Of a DNA stretch of 64,000 bases, positions 50,968-60,056 are shown piece by piece. A program made the translations under genes and the position numbers. The notes under the pieces were generated by a model. It did no database searches. It worked only from the letters and a program-made list of their open reading frames with translations, and was not told where the DNA came from. Location of the stretch: contig JAJDUK010000063.1 in assembly GCA_022826665.1 (NCBI GenBank), forward strand, positions 62,001 to 126,000. The letters run 5' to 3'. Positions within the stretch are counted from its first letter, which is position 1. Each line of letters opens with the position of its first letter. This DNA comes from Alphaproteobacteria bacterium. Lineage in GTDB: Bacteria > Pseudomonadota > Alphaproteobacteria > UBA828.

Positions 50968-52998
50968 TCAGGCGGCGCCATCCAGTGCGATCAACAAGTT
51001 GCCGCCGCGGTCCACCGATGCCTGCGTGCCCGGCGGCAGGACGGTCTCCGAATGATCGTACTCTACAATGGCGGGGCCGGTGATGGCGACGCCGGGGTAG
51101 AGCCGCTCGCCGGCGTAGATTGCGACATCGTGCCAGGACCCGCCGAAGTAGACCGGCCGCGTGCCGCGCTCGACCTCGGCAGCAGCGTCTGCCTCGGCTC
51201 CATGGATGGTCGGGCGCGCGAACGCGCCCGCGGCGGTGACGCCGATGCTGACGAACTCCGACGGGAAGGTCGGCGACTTGACCCCGTGCTCGGCTTCGTG
51301 GGCGTTGTGGAAGGCTTCCGCGAGTTCCTGCGCCCGGTCGGCCGAGAGCTGGCCGTCACCGAGCGGCGTCAGTACCTCCCAGAACTGGCCGACATAGCGC
51401 ATCTGGGCGTGGCGCGAGAGCATCATCCCGGCGTCCGCGATGCCGTCTCGCGCGAGCAGCGCCCGGCCCTGACGTTCGAGCCCGGCGTACATCTGGTTGA
51501 GCCGGTCGAAATCCGCCTCGTTCACGGGGGCGTAGTAGAACTCCTCCAGGTCGTGGCGAATGTCCATGGCGGTCGCGCCGAAGGCCGAGGCGACGCCGGC
51601 ATGGGCCGGAACCACGATGCGGGGGATGTTCATCGCACGCGCGATCTGGCAGGCGTGCATCGGGCCCGCGCCGCCGAAGCTCGCGAGCACGAAGTCGCGC
51701 GGGTCGCGCCCGCGATCGGTCAGCACGAGCTTGATCGCTTGCGCCATGTTCTCGCAGGTGATCGAGATGATCGCTTCGGCCGCCTCCAATCGGTCGATGC
51801 CCAGCCGGTCGGCGATCCGGCTCACGGCGCGCTCTGCAGCGTCGACGTCGAGGGTTAGCTTGCCGCCGAGGGTGGCGTCCAGCCGGCCGAGAACGAAGTT
51901 CGCGTCCGTGACCGTCGCCTCGGCGCCGCCCCGGTCGTAACACGCAGGTCCGGGATCGGAGCCCGCGCTCTGCGGCCCGACACGCAGCGAGCCACCCTTG
52001 TCGACCCAGGCGATCGAGCCGCCTCCGGCTCCGACGCTCCGGATATCCAGCATCGGGATGGTGATCGGCACTTCCCATTCGAGCTGGTAGTCGTGGGTGA
52101 GCAGCCCCTCGCCGTGATCGACGATGGACGCGTCGAAGGTCGTGCCTCCCATGTCGGTGTGGATGATATTGGAGAACTCGGTGGTCTGGCTCAGGTAGCG
52201 GGCGTAGGCGACGCCGCCGGCTGGCCCCGATTCCACCAGCTCCTCGGGCCGCTCGATCGCGAGATCGACGCCCATCATGCCGCCGTTGCTCTTCAGCGCG
52301 AGCAACGAGCCGGAGAAGCCGTTGTCGCCGAGCCCGGCCGCGAGCCGGTTGAAATAGCTGGTCATTACCGGGAGCAGCGCGGCGCGTACCACCGTGGTGG
52401 AGAAGCGCCCGTGCTCCCGGAACTTCCTCACCGTCTCGGATGAGAGTGCGACGTGGCAGTCGGGATATTCCTCCAGCAGGATGTCGCGCATCCGGGCTTC
52501 GTGCCGCCCGTCCACGTAGGCATTGATGAAGCAGATCGCGATCGACTGCGCGCCCCGCTCCCTGATCTGGCGCGCGACTTGGCGGGCCTCCTCGTCGTCG
52601 AAGGGGCTCAGGTCCTCGCCCGCAGCGGAGAGCCGGCATCCCAGCGTGAAGCGCAGGCGCCGGGGCACGATGGGCGTGGGCCGCTTCTGGCGCAGCGCGA
52701 ACAGGTGCTGTCGGCGCTGACGCCCGATCTCGATGACGTCGCGGAAGCCCTCCGTCGTGACCATGGCAACCGGCGGGTAGCTGCGCTCGACCAGGGCGTT
52801 GGTCGCGGTCGTCGTGCCGTGCACAAGCACGCTGATCTCAGCCGGGGCGATCGCGGCCGCCTCCAGCGCGTTCAGCACGCCCACGGAGCGGTCGCCGGCG
52901 GTGGTCAGCACCTTCGCCGAGATCGTCTCGCCGCTCTCTCCGTTCGCCGCGAAGAGGTCGGTGAAGGTTCCTCCAACGTCAATTCCGACGTGCCACAT
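50968..52998 (-). CDS. hyuA: Hydantoinase/oxoprolinase A-type subunit, left pair
   Basis: A 676-residue HyuA-family protein with an ASKHA-type ATPase fold. It starts MWHVGIDVGGTFTDLFA, has LVHGTTTATNALVERS, HTDMGGTTFDASIVDHGEG, SVGAGGGSIAWVDKGG and ASFGGAGPMHACQIAR, all family hallmarks. It supplies ATP-dependent substrate activation to HyuB. ATG 52998 is used, a GTG one codon earlier is an alternative. Its promoter would lie in the 200 bases shared with the divergent right-hand hyuA gene. Confidence 0.9.
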   Translation of the reverse strand: MWHVGIDVGGTFTDLFAANGESGETISAKVLTTAGDRSVGVLNALEAAAIAPAEISVLVHGTTTATNALVERSYPPVAMVTTEGFRDVIEIGRQRRQHLFALRQKRPTPIVPRRLRFTLGCRLSAAGEDLSPFDDEEARQVARQIRERGAQSIAICFINAYVDGRHEARMRDILLEEYPDCHVALSSETVRKFREHGRFSTTVVRAALLPVMTSYFNRLAAGLGDNGFSGSLLALKSNGGMMGVDLAIERPEELVESGPAGGVAYARYLSQTTEFSNIIHTDMGGTTFDASIVDHGEGLLTHDYQLEWEVPITIPMLDIRSVGAGGGSIAWVDKGGSLRVGPQSAGSDPGPACYDRGGAEATVTDANFVLGRLDATLGGKLTLDVDAAERAVSRIADRLGIDRLEAAEAIISITCENMAQAIKLVLTDRGRDPRDFVLASFGGAGPMHACQIARAMNIPRIVVPAHAGVASAFGATAMDIRHDLEEFYYAPVNEADFDRLNQMYAGLERQGRALLARDGIADAGMMLSRHAQMRYVGQFWEVLTPLGDGQLSADRAQELAEAFHNAHEAEHGVKSPTFPSEFVSIGVTAAGAFARPTIHGAEADAAAEVERGTRPVYFGGSWHDVAIYAGERLYPGVAITGPAIVEYDHSETVLPPGTQASVDRGGNLLIALDGAA

Positions 52999-53202
52999 CA
53001 CGCTAGTCCCGGTGGGTCGATGGATCGTGAGAACCGGTCGAAGACAGCCTGGTCGAGAACGGAGCCCGGCAGCGCTTGCCGAAGAGGCCGTATTTCTAGC
53101 GGATCGCCGGCTTCACGGAAATATCGGCTGGCCCACAGATGACCTCGGCAAGGGTCATGTGATAGAGACATGGCGGCAGTTGAACGCGTTGGGAGAGACT
53201 TC

Positions 53203-55269
53203 ATGCGCCACATCATGGGCGTCGATATCGGCGGCACCTTTACCGATTTCTCACTGATCGACGATCAAGGCGGCATCACGCTTTGGAAGGAAGCGACGAC
53301 GCCCGCCGATCCGGGGGTCGCCGTCCAGCGCGGCCTGGAGGCGCTCGCCGATGCGCAGGGCTTGGAGGTCGATTCCTTCGTTGGCAGCCTCGATCTCTTC
53401 GTGCATGGCCAGACCATCGCCACGAACACGGTGATCCAGCGCAACGGCCCCAAGACGGCGCTGCTCTGCACCGAGGGCTTCCGCGACGTCCTCTACTTCC
53501 GCGACGGCTTCAAGCCCGACCGCTACAACGTCAGCCTTCCCCGGTCGAAGGATTTTATTCGCCGCGACCTGCGCCTGCCGCTTACGGAGCGGATGGACTA
53601 CCGCGGCGAGCCGCTGATCGAGCTCAACGAGGACTCGGTGCGAACGGCGGCCCGGACACTCAAGGAGCAGGGCGTCGAATCCGTCGCCGTCGCGCTGCTC
53701 TGGTCCATCATGAACTCGAGCCACGAGGTCCGTGCCAAGGAGATCCTCGCGGAGGAGCTTCCCGGCGTCCCCGTGGTGCTGAGCTCGGACGTGCTGCCCA
53801 TGATCCGCGAGTGGGAGCGCACGTCCAGCACCGTGCTCAGCGCCTACATCCTGCCGCGCATCTCCAGCTACATGATCGCGCTCGAAAAATTTCTCTCCGA
53901 GAACGGCTTCGGTCAGAACCTGCTGGTCATGCAGCTCAACGGCGGCACGGCAACGGTCAAGCAGATCATCGAGCGGCCGATCTACGCGCTGGCCTCGGGC
54001 CCGGCGGCGGGGCCGGCGGCCGGCCTCTATTGCGCCGAGCGGGTGGGTGTCAACAACGTCATCACCATCGACATGGGTGGCACCAGCTTCGACGTGTGCA
54101 TGGTGACCGACGGCGAGCCCGCGCTCACCAAGGACATGCGCGTGCACGACAACCCGGTGGGCGTTGCCGCGGTCGACGTGCATTCGATCGGCGCGGGCGG
54201 CGGCAGCATCGCCTGGATCGACAAGGGCGGCGCACTGCAGGTCGGTCCGATGAGCGCAGGCGCCGAGCCGGGGCCCGCCTGCTACGAGCTGGGCGGCGAC
54301 CGGCCCACCGTGACCGACGCCAACGTGGTCCTCGGCTACATCAATCCCGAGTTCTTCCTGGGCGGCCGGCGGGACATCAATCCCGATGCGTCCAACCGGG
54401 TCATCGAGGAGTCCATCGCGAAGCCGCTGGGCTTGAGCGTCGAGCAGGCGGCCGACGGCATCTTCCAGATCGTCAACACCAACATGGTCGACGCGATCCG
54501 CGTCGTCTCGGTCGAGAAGGGCATCGACCCGCGCGGCTACAGCTTGGTGGTGGGCGGCGGTGCAGGCGCCATCCATGCCGGGGCGCTCGGCGTGGAGCTC
54601 GGCATGAAGCAGGCGATCATTCCGCGCTACGGCGGCGTCTTCTGCTCCTACGGCATGATCGCGAGCGACGTCCGGCACGACCTGATCAAGGCCTTCGCCA
54701 CCAACACCAGCGACTTCGACCTCGCGCGCGCCAACGAGATTTTCGCCGAGCTCGAAGCCGAGGCAATCGCGGAGCTCAGGGCCCAGGGCTTCGCCCGCTC
54801 GCGTATCAAGATCGCCCGCTTCGCCGACGCCAAGTACTCCAACCAGATTCACGAGCTCACGATCCCGCTGCCGTCCAAGGGCAAGATCAAGAAGTCCGAC
54901 ATCGACAACATCGCCGAGGCCTTCCACGGCCTGCACGAGCGCATGTTCTCCTACTGCGTGCGGGAGAGCGCGGTCGACCTGTTCCACTGGCGGATCACGG
55001 CGGAGGGCCGGCTGCCCGAGCGCGAGACACCGATTCAGAAGCGCACGCGCAAGCCCGCGAGCGAGGCGCAGAAGGGCACGCGCATGGTCTATTTCAGGGC
55101 CTTCAAGAAGTACCGCCGGACCAAGATTTACGACGGTGCCAAGGTGCGCCACGGCATGACCATCGAAGGGCCGGCCGTGGTCGAGCAGGAGAACTCGACG
55201 ATCGTGGTCCAACCCAAGCACACCCTGAAGGTCAACCGCTACGACGATTTCGTCCTCGCGATCAACTGA
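53203..55269 (+). CDS. Hydantoinase/acetone-carboxylase A-type subunit, right pair
   Basis: A 688-residue paralogue of the left HyuA but clearly distinct. It starts HIMGVDIGGTFTDFSLIDD, with LFVHGQTIATNTVIQRNG, VITIDMGGTSFDVCMVTDGE, SIGAGGGSIAWIDKGG and VVGGGAGAIHAGALGVELG. The charged C-terminal (RTRKPASEAQKGTRMVYFR) and the overall pattern are closer to acetone or acetophenone carboxylase subunits than to hydantoinases. ATG 53203 has GGGAGAG. The B-type gene follows after 11 bases. Reaction not provable. Confidence 0.88.
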   Translation: MRHIMGVDIGGTFTDFSLIDDQGGITLWKEATTPADPGVAVQRGLEALADAQGLEVDSFVGSLDLFVHGQTIATNTVIQRNGPKTALLCTEGFRDVLYFRDGFKPDRYNVSLPRSKDFIRRDLRLPLTERMDYRGEPLIELNEDSVRTAARTLKEQGVESVAVALLWSIMNSSHEVRAKEILAEELPGVPVVLSSDVLPMIREWERTSSTVLSAYILPRISSYMIALEKFLSENGFGQNLLVMQLNGGTATVKQIIERPIYALASGPAAGPAAGLYCAERVGVNNVITIDMGGTSFDVCMVTDGEPALTKDMRVHDNPVGVAAVDVHSIGAGGGSIAWIDKGGALQVGPMSAGAEPGPACYELGGDRPTVTDANVVLGYINPEFFLGGRRDINPDASNRVIEESIAKPLGLSVEQAADGIFQIVNTNMVDAIRVVSVEKGIDPRGYSLVVGGGAGAIHAGALGVELGMKQAIIPRYGGVFCSYGMIASDVRHDLIKAFATNTSDFDLARANEIFAELEAEAIAELRAQGFARSRIKIARFADAKYSNQIHELTIPLPSKGKIKKSDIDNIAEAFHGLHERMFSYCVRESAVDLFHWRITAEGRLPERETPIQKRTRKPASEAQKGTRMVYFRAFKKYRRTKIYDGAKVRHGMTIEGPAVVEQENSTIVVQPKHTLKVNRYDDFVLAIN

Positions 55270-55280
55270 GGGAGCGAGAC

Positions 55281-57221
55281 ATGGCCAACATATCCACGGT
55301 GCACCGCACCGGGCCGAAGACCAAGAGCATCGCCAAGAGGCAGGTCAGGACGCGGCCCCAGAAGAGCGCCAAGGCGGCCGTCGATCCGATCACCTTCTCG
55401 GTCGTTCTCAATCGCTTCAACACGATTGCGAACGAGATGACGCTGACCATGGAGAAGACTTCCTGGACCTCGATCATCGCGCTCGCGCGCGACTTCTCCT
55501 GCGCAATCTACGACGCGAAGGCGCGCCAGATCTGCATGATGGACGCGCTGCCGGTCCACACAAACTCGATGCACGTGGTCCTGAAGGAGATCGCCCGGGT
55601 CTTCGAGGGCGACATCCACGACGGCGATGTCATCGTCTGCAACGACGCCTACAGCGGCAATACTCACGTCGGCGATTTCGTCACCGCCTGCCCGGTGTTC
55701 CACAAGGGCAAGCACATGTTCTGGAGCATGACCAAGGGTCATCAGCTCGATTGCGGGGCCTTCATCCCTACCAGCACGCCCGCCGCCGCCAAGGACGTGT
55801 GGCAGGAGGGGCTACAGCTGCCGCCGATCAAGTTCTACGAGAAGGGCAAGCGGCGCGAGGACGTGGTGCGCATGTACCTCGCCAACGTGCGCTGGCAGGA
55901 GTGGCTCTACGGCGACCTGATGGCGCAGCTGGGCTCGATCTGGACCGGCAAGCGGCGCCTCATCGAGCTTGCGGCGCACTACGGCAACGACGAGGTGGAG
56001 CGCTATATCGAGGCGATCTTCGACTACGCCGACCAGCGCATGGCACAGGAAATCCGCCAGATGCCGGATGGCGACTACGAGGGCACTTCCTGGCTCGACA
56101 CCGACGGCCAGGGCGGCACCGACATTCCCGTGAACGCGCGCGTTTCGATCAGGGACGACCGGGTCCACATCGATTTCGGCGGCTCCGCACCGCAGACACC
56201 GGGCGCCAACAACTCCTCCTTCGGCGTCATGCAGGCGGCGGCGGGCATCCCGATCCTCTGCACGATCGACCCCTCGATCCCCCACAACGACGGATGCCTG
56301 CGCCACATCACGGCCGAGGCCCCGCTCGGCTCGGTATGCAACGCGCAGTATCCGGCGTCCACCGCGCTCGCCACCATCGGCCCCGACGACACCATGCAGG
56401 ACGCCGTCTACAAGGCGCTTGCCCACGCGGTGCCTGAGCGCGTTACCGGCGGGAACGGCCGGGTCAGCTGCGTGCCCTTCTTCTCGGGCACCGATACCCG
56501 CGACGGCCAGGACCGCTCCTGGGGCTGCATGTTCTTCAACGGCGGGCCGGCGGGCGGCGCATCGTCCAAGGAGGACGGCTGGCCGCTCCTCATCACGTCG
56601 GCCGGCATGGGCGGGCTCAAGATCCTCAGCGTCGAGATGAGCGAGATGCTCTACCCCATGCGCGTCGATAGGCAGGAGATCGGCGCCGATTCCATGGGGC
56701 ACGGCGAGCATCACGGCGGCCCCGGCGTCGAAATTCAGATCACGCCCATCGGCGGCCCGATCGAGTGCCACCTGTTCGGCGACGGCACCGCCAATCCGCC
56801 TCACGGCGTGATGGGTGGCACGACCGGGATCGGCGGCGGCAGCTACAAGGAGAACCTGGAAACGGGCAAGCGCACCTATTGCTCCTCGAAGGGGCTCCTC
56901 ATGATCGAGGAGAACGAGATCTGGGTGGCGCACTCCAGTGGCGGCGGCGGTTACGGCGATCCGCTGAAGCGCGATCCCGAGGCGGTGCTGGAAAGCATCT
57001 TCGAGGGGCTGCTCACGGTCGAATGCGCGGCCGAGGTCTATGGCGTCGTCATCAACAAGGCAACCATGACCATCGACTGGAACAAGACCGAGGCGCGGCG
57101 AGAGCAGATAGCGGCCGAGCGCGGTCCATTGGAGGTGGTGGTACCGACCACGCCAGGCGCCTCCGACTGGATTCCGAAGCGGCTCCGGGACGGCGACGAA
57201 TATCTGATCGATCCGCAATGA
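55281..57221 (+). CDS. Hydantoinase/acetone-carboxylase B-type subunit, right pair
   Basis: A 646-residue HyuB-family protein with a basic, lysine-rich N-terminal extension of about 32 residues (TKSIAKRQVRTRPQKSAKAA) before the family start VDPITFSVVLNRFN. The metal region is VIVCNDAYSGNTHVGDFVTA; the C-terminus has VAHSSGGGGYGDPLKRDPEA. The extension is unusual compared with the left pair. It is followed within its stop region by the PhyH gene. It probably forms the same heteromer with the upstream A subunit. Confidence 0.9.
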   Translation: MANISTVHRTGPKTKSIAKRQVRTRPQKSAKAAVDPITFSVVLNRFNTIANEMTLTMEKTSWTSIIALARDFSCAIYDAKARQICMMDALPVHTNSMHVVLKEIARVFEGDIHDGDVIVCNDAYSGNTHVGDFVTACPVFHKGKHMFWSMTKGHQLDCGAFIPTSTPAAAKDVWQEGLQLPPIKFYEKGKRREDVVRMYLANVRWQEWLYGDLMAQLGSIWTGKRRLIELAAHYGNDEVERYIEAIFDYADQRMAQEIRQMPDGDYEGTSWLDTDGQGGTDIPVNARVSIRDDRVHIDFGGSAPQTPGANNSSFGVMQAAAGIPILCTIDPSIPHNDGCLRHITAEAPLGSVCNAQYPASTALATIGPDDTMQDAVYKALAHAVPERVTGGNGRVSCVPFFSGTDTRDGQDRSWGCMFFNGGPAGGASSKEDGWPLLITSAGMGGLKILSVEMSEMLYPMRVDRQEIGADSMGHGEHHGGPGVEIQITPIGGPIECHLFGDGTANPPHGVMGGTTGIGGGSYKENLETGKRTYCSSKGLLMIEENEIWVAHSSGGGGYGDPLKRDPEAVLESIFEGLLTVECAAEVYGVVINKATMTIDWNKTEARREQIAAERGPLEVVVPTTPGASDWIPKRLRDGDEYLIDPQ

Positions 57222-57235
57222 GCGGGAGCAACGCC

Positions 57236-58150
57236 ATGGCGAAGCTCAATACATTCGATGCCGACGTCGGCGTGGACTCGTTGGCGGCGGCGATCAAGCG
57301 GGACGGCTATGCGATCGTGCGGGAGCTTCTCGATCCTGAGACCCTTGCGCGGCTCTCGGGCGAGCTGACGCCGCATCTGGAGGCGACGGAGCTTGGCGAC
57401 CCCGACGCCTTCATGGGGCACAAGACGAAGCGCTTCGGCGCGTTGCTCTCACGCTGCCCGACGAGCCGCGACATGGTGGTCCATCCGCTGGTGCTGGAGA
57501 CCGCCGACCGCGTCCTCGGGCCGTATTGCGCGCGCTACCAGGTCCATTACACCGGAGTGATGCACGTCGAGCCCGGCGAGACCGTGCAAACGATGCACCG
57601 GGATACGGGTCTCTTTCCCATCCAGAACCCCGCGCCGCCGCTGACGCTCGCGACCATGTGGGCAGTCAGCGACTTCTCGGTGGAGAACGGGGCGACCCGC
57701 ATCGTGCCGGGGAGCCACCGATGGCCCGACGAGCGCATACCGGAGCCGGACGAGATAAAGCAGGCGGAAATGCCGGCCGGCTCGCTGCTGATGTACGTGG
57801 GCAGCGTGATCCATGGCGCCGGCGCCAATCGCTCGAACGCCGCCCGCTGCGGCGTCGCGCTTCACTACGCGCTCGGCTGGCTGCGCCAAGAGGAAAACCA
57901 GTACCTCGCCGTGCCGATGGAGGAGGCGCGGACCTTCCCCCATCAGTTGCAGTGCCTGATGGGCTACGACCTGGGCACGGTTAACCTGGGGTTCGTCGAC
58001 CACAAGCATCCGAACGACATCTTGAACGGCACCGCCGGCGATCAGGCCGGCGTGCTCGGACCTCAGGAGCTGATGGATGCGGACAACGCGATCCAGCGCT
58101 TCAAGGTCGAAGGCACAAAGGCCGTCGGCCGCGCGCGCATGAGTGTGTAA
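57236..58150 (+). CDS. Phytanoyl-CoA dioxygenase family protein
   Basis: A 304-residue Fe(II)/2-oxoglutarate oxygenase. It opens LAAAIKRDGYAIVRELLDPE; the iron ligands are the HxD in TVQTMHRDTGLFP and His in VGSVIHGAGANRSN, with GATRIVPGSHRWPDERI between. ATG 57236 follows GGGAGC; ATG 57218, overlapping the previous stop (ATGA), is an alternative. It is third in the right-hand carboxylase-like operon. It likely hydroxylates a small molecule of the same pathway. Confidence 0.9.
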   Translation: MAKLNTFDADVGVDSLAAAIKRDGYAIVRELLDPETLARLSGELTPHLEATELGDPDAFMGHKTKRFGALLSRCPTSRDMVVHPLVLETADRVLGPYCARYQVHYTGVMHVEPGETVQTMHRDTGLFPIQNPAPPLTLATMWAVSDFSVENGATRIVPGSHRWPDERIPEPDEIKQAEMPAGSLLMYVGSVIHGAGANRSNAARCGVALHYALGWLRQEENQYLAVPMEEARTFPHQLQCLMGYDLGTVNLGFVDHKHPNDILNGTAGDQAGVLGPQELMDADNAIQRFKVEGTKAVGRARMSV

Positions 58151-58192
58151 GCAACGGTCAAGCGAGTGCCCCGCACCTCGCGGGCCCTCACC

Positions 58193-59098
58193 TCATAGCG
58201 GATCCCAGCTGAACACGTCGCCGGAGCGGTCGAGCGCGGCGAAGTGGCCCTGCAGCGCCGGCACGGCATGGTCGGCAATCGCTTGCACGTCCCATCCCTC
58301 GCTCCGGTGGACGCTGCGGGCGGGCCGGAAAGGATCGAAGAGGAAGATCTCGTTGTGGCGCGTCCCGAAGACCTGGCCTGAGATGTCGCGCGCCGCATCC
58401 GATGCGAGAAACACGGCGAGCGGCGCGTTCTTCTCGGGCGTCATTTTCTTGAGGCGCTCGATCCGCTCCCGCTGCTCGTCGGTGTCGGCCGGGATTTCGC
58501 TTGTCATCCGGCTCCAGGCGAAGGGCGCGATGCAGTTGGAGCGCACGTTGAAGCGCTTCATGTCGAGGGCGATCGACTTCGAGAGCGCACAGATGCCGAG
58601 CTTGGCCGCCGCGTAATTTGCCTGCCCGAAATTGCCGATCAGCCCCGACGTGCTGGTCATGTGAACGAAGGCGCCTGACTCCTGACGCCGGAAGTGCTCG
58701 GCCGCCGCGCGGCTCAGGAAGAAGCTGCCGTTGAGGTGCACGCCGACGACGGAGAGCCATTGCTCGGCCGTCATCTTGTGGAAGATCGTGTCGCGCAGGA
58801 TACCGGCGTTGTTCACCACAATATCGATCCGCCCGAAGGCCTCCAGCGCCGTTGCCACAATGGCGCGCGCGCTGTCCCAACTGTCGACGCTGTGCGTGTC
58901 GATGGCGGCGGTGCCGCCGTCTTTCTCGATCAGCCGCTTGGTCTCCTCCGCCGGGCTCGCCGAGCCGCCCTCGCCCGTGACCGAGACGCCGATATCGTTG
59001 ACGACGACGGAAGCCCCGGTCCGCGCGAGCGCCAGTGCGATCTCACGGCCGATGCCGCCGCCAGCGCCGGAGACGATTGCAACCTTTCCCTCGTTCAC
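58193..59098 (-). CDS. SDR-family (3R)-hydroxyacyl-CoA dehydrogenase-like protein
   Basis: A 301-residue short-chain dehydrogenase of the multifunctional-enzyme type 2 (FabG-like) branch. The NAD motif is IVSGAGGGIGREIALAL, followed by SVVVNDIGVSVTGEGGS, the NNAG motif in IDIVVNNAGILRD, and the catalytic Tyr-x-x-x-Lys in NYAAAKLGICALS. A longer C-terminus than plain SDRs is typical of this branch. GTG 59098 has GGGAGAGG. It follows the MaoC gene on the same strand and would act with it in acyl-CoA oxidation. Confidence 0.88.
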   Translation of the reverse strand: MNEGKVAIVSGAGGGIGREIALALARTGASVVVNDIGVSVTGEGGSASPAEETKRLIEKDGGTAAIDTHSVDSWDSARAIVATALEAFGRIDIVVNNAGILRDTIFHKMTAEQWLSVVGVHLNGSFFLSRAAAEHFRRQESGAFVHMTSTSGLIGNFGQANYAAAKLGICALSKSIALDMKRFNVRSNCIAPFAWSRMTSEIPADTDEQRERIERLKKMTPEKNAPLAVFLASDAARDISGQVFGTRHNEIFLFDPFRPARSVHRSEGWDVQAIADHAVPALQGHFAALDRSGDVFSWDPL

Positions 59099-59119
59099 CG
59101 TTCCTCTCCCGTCATTGCG

Positions 59120-59965
59120 TCACCCGAAGGTCGCGAGGCCGTTTCTCAAGACGAAAACGTCGCGCTCGACGGCCCGCGCGCGAAACGCGCCGTTTCGCCA
59201 CATCTGCACCTCGACGGTCTCCCCCGGAAAGACCGGCGCCGAGAACCGCGCGGACATGCTGCGGAGCGATCCGGGATCGTCGGCAGCAAACGCGCGCAGA
59301 ATGACGTGGCAGGCGATGCCGAAGGTGCAGAGCCCGTGGAGGATCGGCCGCTCGAAGCCCGCCTTCTGCGCGACTGCAGGGTCGAGATGGAGCGGGTTGG
59401 GGTCGCCATTCAGGCGATAGAAGAGGGCTTGTTCCGGACGCGTGGCGATGGCAACGGTGCGGTCGGGATCTTCGTCGGGTTCCTCCGGCGCGGGACGCGG
59501 CGTGCCGGAGGGGCCATCGTAGCCGCCGTCGCCCCGGAGCATGATCGTGCGCGTCTCGGTCGCGATGATCGTGCCTGTGTCTGTGTCGCCGAGCGTCTTT
59601 TCGAGATAGAGCAGCGCGCCCTTCTGCGCTCCCTTGTCGACGATATCGACGATGCGGGTCTTGCCCACGACCGTGCCGGCACTGGGGACGGGCGATTTCA
59701 GAGAGAACCCCTGCTCGGCATGGACGACCCGGCCCGCATCGACCGTCGTGCGCGGATCGGCCAGCCAGAAGCCGGGGTGGCCGAGCACAGAGCAGAACGA
59801 CGGCACGATGTGTGGGCCCTTGTGGTCATCCACGAATTGCAGCTGCCACGGGTCGAGAGGATCGTGGCCGAGCCCGATTGACAGCGCGTAACGGACCGTG
59901 TCGAGGGGACCGAAGGTCTGCCGGGCCTCGGGGATCTCGAAGCCCATGAGCGCATCGTATTTCAC
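59120..59965 (-). CDS. MaoC-family enoyl-CoA hydratase (double hot-dog)
   Basis: A 281-residue protein with two hot-dog domains, as in eukaryotic hydratase 2. The second domain has the hydratase-2 motif FYRLNGDPNPLHLDPAVAQK with the catalytic Asp and His, then GFERPILHGLCTFG. It would hydrate a 2-enoyl-CoA to the (R)-3-hydroxyacyl-CoA used by the neighbouring SDR. GTG 59965 is used; ATG six codons on is an alternative. The SDR gene begins 21 bases downstream; the thiolase gene lies upstream on the same strand. Confidence 0.9.
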   Translation of the reverse strand: MKYDALMGFEIPEARQTFGPLDTVRYALSIGLGHDPLDPWQLQFVDDHKGPHIVPSFCSVLGHPGFWLADPRTTVDAGRVVHAEQGFSLKSPVPSAGTVVGKTRIVDIVDKGAQKGALLYLEKTLGDTDTGTIIATETRTIMLRGDGGYDGPSGTPRPAPEEPDEDPDRTVAIATRPEQALFYRLNGDPNPLHLDPAVAQKAGFERPILHGLCTFGIACHVILRAFAADDPGSLRSMSARFSAPVFPGETVEVQMWRNGAFRARAVERDVFVLRNGLATFG

Positions 59966-60056
59966 GGCCCGGAAGGCTCGGGGCGCGGTGGGCGGATCAC
60001 GGCCGTCGCAATGAGGTGAGGGTTCTGCTGCAGATTGGGCCGGCGCGGCGGGCCAA

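Noticed and set aside
53283-57221. A 1312-residue plus-strand open frame
   Set aside because: It overlaps two well-supported HyuA/HyuB-type genes in another frame, is Arg- and Gly-rich without domains, and joins the real B-subunit frame only at its end.
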